In this document: positions 6,499 to 7,307 of the stretch, one piece after another
Position numbering within the stretch: the first letter of the stretch is position 1
Layout of the letters: every line of letters begins with the position of its first letter
DNA from: Gammaproteobacteria bacterium
GTDB lineage: Bacteria > Pseudomonadota > Gammaproteobacteria > Pseudomonadales > DSM-25080
DNA: 7,307 bases
Direction: 5' to 3'
Assembly (NCBI GenBank): GCA_013372965.1
Contig: JABXIR010000032.1
Location: forward strand, 1 to 7,307
The notes under the pieces: generated by a model
The model's input: the letters and a program-made list of their open reading frames with translations, nothing else
Database searches by the model: none
What the model was told of the DNA's origin: nothing
Made by a program: the position numbers and the translations under genes

Positions 6499-7307
6499 TT
6501 CTAACTTGGCGAAGGTACGCGCATCTCTTAAGCGTCGACATCGTCGAGAGCGACGCTTTAAAGTGCTCGGCTTGACAGCGATTGGCATCGCGATCAGCGC
6601 GCTCGTAATTCTACTTGGCGATGTATTTATCAAGGGTCACAAGGCGTTTGTCCAAACCGAAGTGTTGGTTGAGATGCGCTTCGATGCCGATATCGATGCG
6701 AGTAGCATCGACACCCTTAGAGCGGCTAGCTGGAATAGTATGGTCAAAGCGTCGCTTCGAGAGATGTACCCAGAAGCCAGCTCTCGCCGTGATAAACGAG
6801 ACCTCTATGCAATGGTCTCTGACTCGGCATCATGGCAATTGATTGATTACGTTCAGGCGAATCCCGGTGTCATCGGAACCACCCAGGCAGTTTGGTTGCG
6901 TGCGAGCTCTGACGTTGATATGTGGTTTAAGTACTTCCAAGAGGAAAATCAGGGTACGCGGCTCAATGAAGCGCAGGTCGCAAGAATGGAGACCTTGGTT
7001 GAAACCGAGCAGGTACGCTCTGTATTCAACCGGACCTTCTTCGAAAACGGCGCAAGTCGAAACCCTGAGGAGGCGGGTATCCGCGGCGCTATCATGGGGT
7101 CGCTGTTGACGCTGTTGGTGACCCTCGCCGTTTCATTCCCGATTGCGGTTGCGGCTGCAGTATATCTCGAAGAATTTGCGCCGAAGAATCGCTTTACCCA
7201 ATTTGTTGAGGTGAACATCAATAACTTGGCGGCGGTGCCTTCAATCACGTTCGGTTTGCTGGGCTTAGCGGTATTTCTTCAGTGGTTTGGGATGCCTCGA
7301 TCAGCAC
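6491..7307 (+). CDS. pstA: Phosphate ABC transporter permease PstA (long form), cut by window end
   Basis: The second channel subunit of the phosphate transporter; 272 codons are visible and the frame is still open at the right edge. The ATG at 6491 overlaps the end of pstC by eight bases (stop at 6496-6498), with GAGAG shortly upstream, so translation is probably coupled. The N-terminus is strongly basic (KRRHRRERRFK, 14-24), then a membrane segment (about 25-44). A polar region of about 150 residues (45-195) follows that the roughly 296-residue Escherichia coli PstA lacks; it resembles the DUF3333-type extension found in long PstA proteins. The core then starts: GIRGAIMGSLLTLLV (196-210), FPIAVAAAVYLEEFAP (216-231) and INNLAAVPSITFGLLGLAVF (243-262), the last a hallmark PstA stretch. 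The EAA loop would lie beyond the window. By the usual operon order pstB and phoU should follow. Confidence 0.93.
   Translation, partial: MTNSNLAKVRASLKRRHRRERRFKVLGLTAIGIAISALVILLGDVFIKGHKAFVQTEVLVEMRFDADIDASSIDTLRAASWNSMVKASLREMYPEASSRRDKRDLYAMVSDSASWQLIDYVQANPGVIGTTQAVWLRASSDVDMWFKYFQEENQGTRLNEAQVARMETLVETEQVRSVFNRTFFENGASRNPEEAGIRGAIMGSLLTLLVTLAVSFPIAVAAAVYLEEFAPKNRFTQFVEVNINNLAAVPSITFGLLGLAVFLQWFGMPRSA

Noticed and set aside
6615..7109. Plus-strand open frames of 75 and 88 codons in the pstA region
   Set aside because: They are out-of-frame shadows of pstA, whose own frame runs from 6491 without a stop to the window end.

Overview
The window looks like ordinary chromosomal DNA from a gammaproteobacterium, probably free-living and marine. 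The UvrD tail, the YciA-type thioesterase and the long-form PstC/PstA proteins all resemble gammaproteobacterial families. Base composition looks balanced by eye (about half G+C) and even throughout. I see no insertion sequence, prophage, CRISPR array, tRNA or rRNA. The genus cannot be fixed from the sequence alone.

Layout. (1) Positions 2-373, plus strand: the C-terminal end of the DNA helicase UvrD, cut by the left edge. (2) 383-1513, plus strand, nine bases later: the periplasmic solute-binding protein of a TRAP transporter, from the TakP/FcbT1-like branch that binds 2-oxoacids or other carboxylates. (3) 1510-3770, minus strand: an operon read as dctQ (small permease), dctM (large permease) and a YciA-like acyl-CoA thioesterase. 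It converges on the binding-protein gene, and the two stop codons overlap. (4) 3771-3968: a divergent control region with a good Pho box upstream of pstS. (5) 3969-7307, plus strand: pstS, pstC and the start of pstA, the high-affinity phosphate ABC transporter. The right edge cuts pstA; pstB and phoU would be expected next but are not in view.

How the genes work together. DctP, DctQ and DctM together make one complete tripartite, ion-coupled carboxylate uptake system, but the genes sit in two convergent transcription units with a thioesterase gene joined to the permease half. PstS captures phosphate in the periplasm and passes it to the PstC/PstA channel. The Pho box indicates induction of pst by PhoB under phosphate starvation. 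A hairpin between pstS and pstC fits the usual need for more binding protein than permease.

No wholly new system is evident. The points most worth a second look are the split TRAP locus with its co-transcribed thioesterase, the two-copy 5' arm that could pair with one 3' arm between pstS and pstC, the extra Pho-like half-sites facing both directions, and the extended N-terminal regions of both PstC and PstA.
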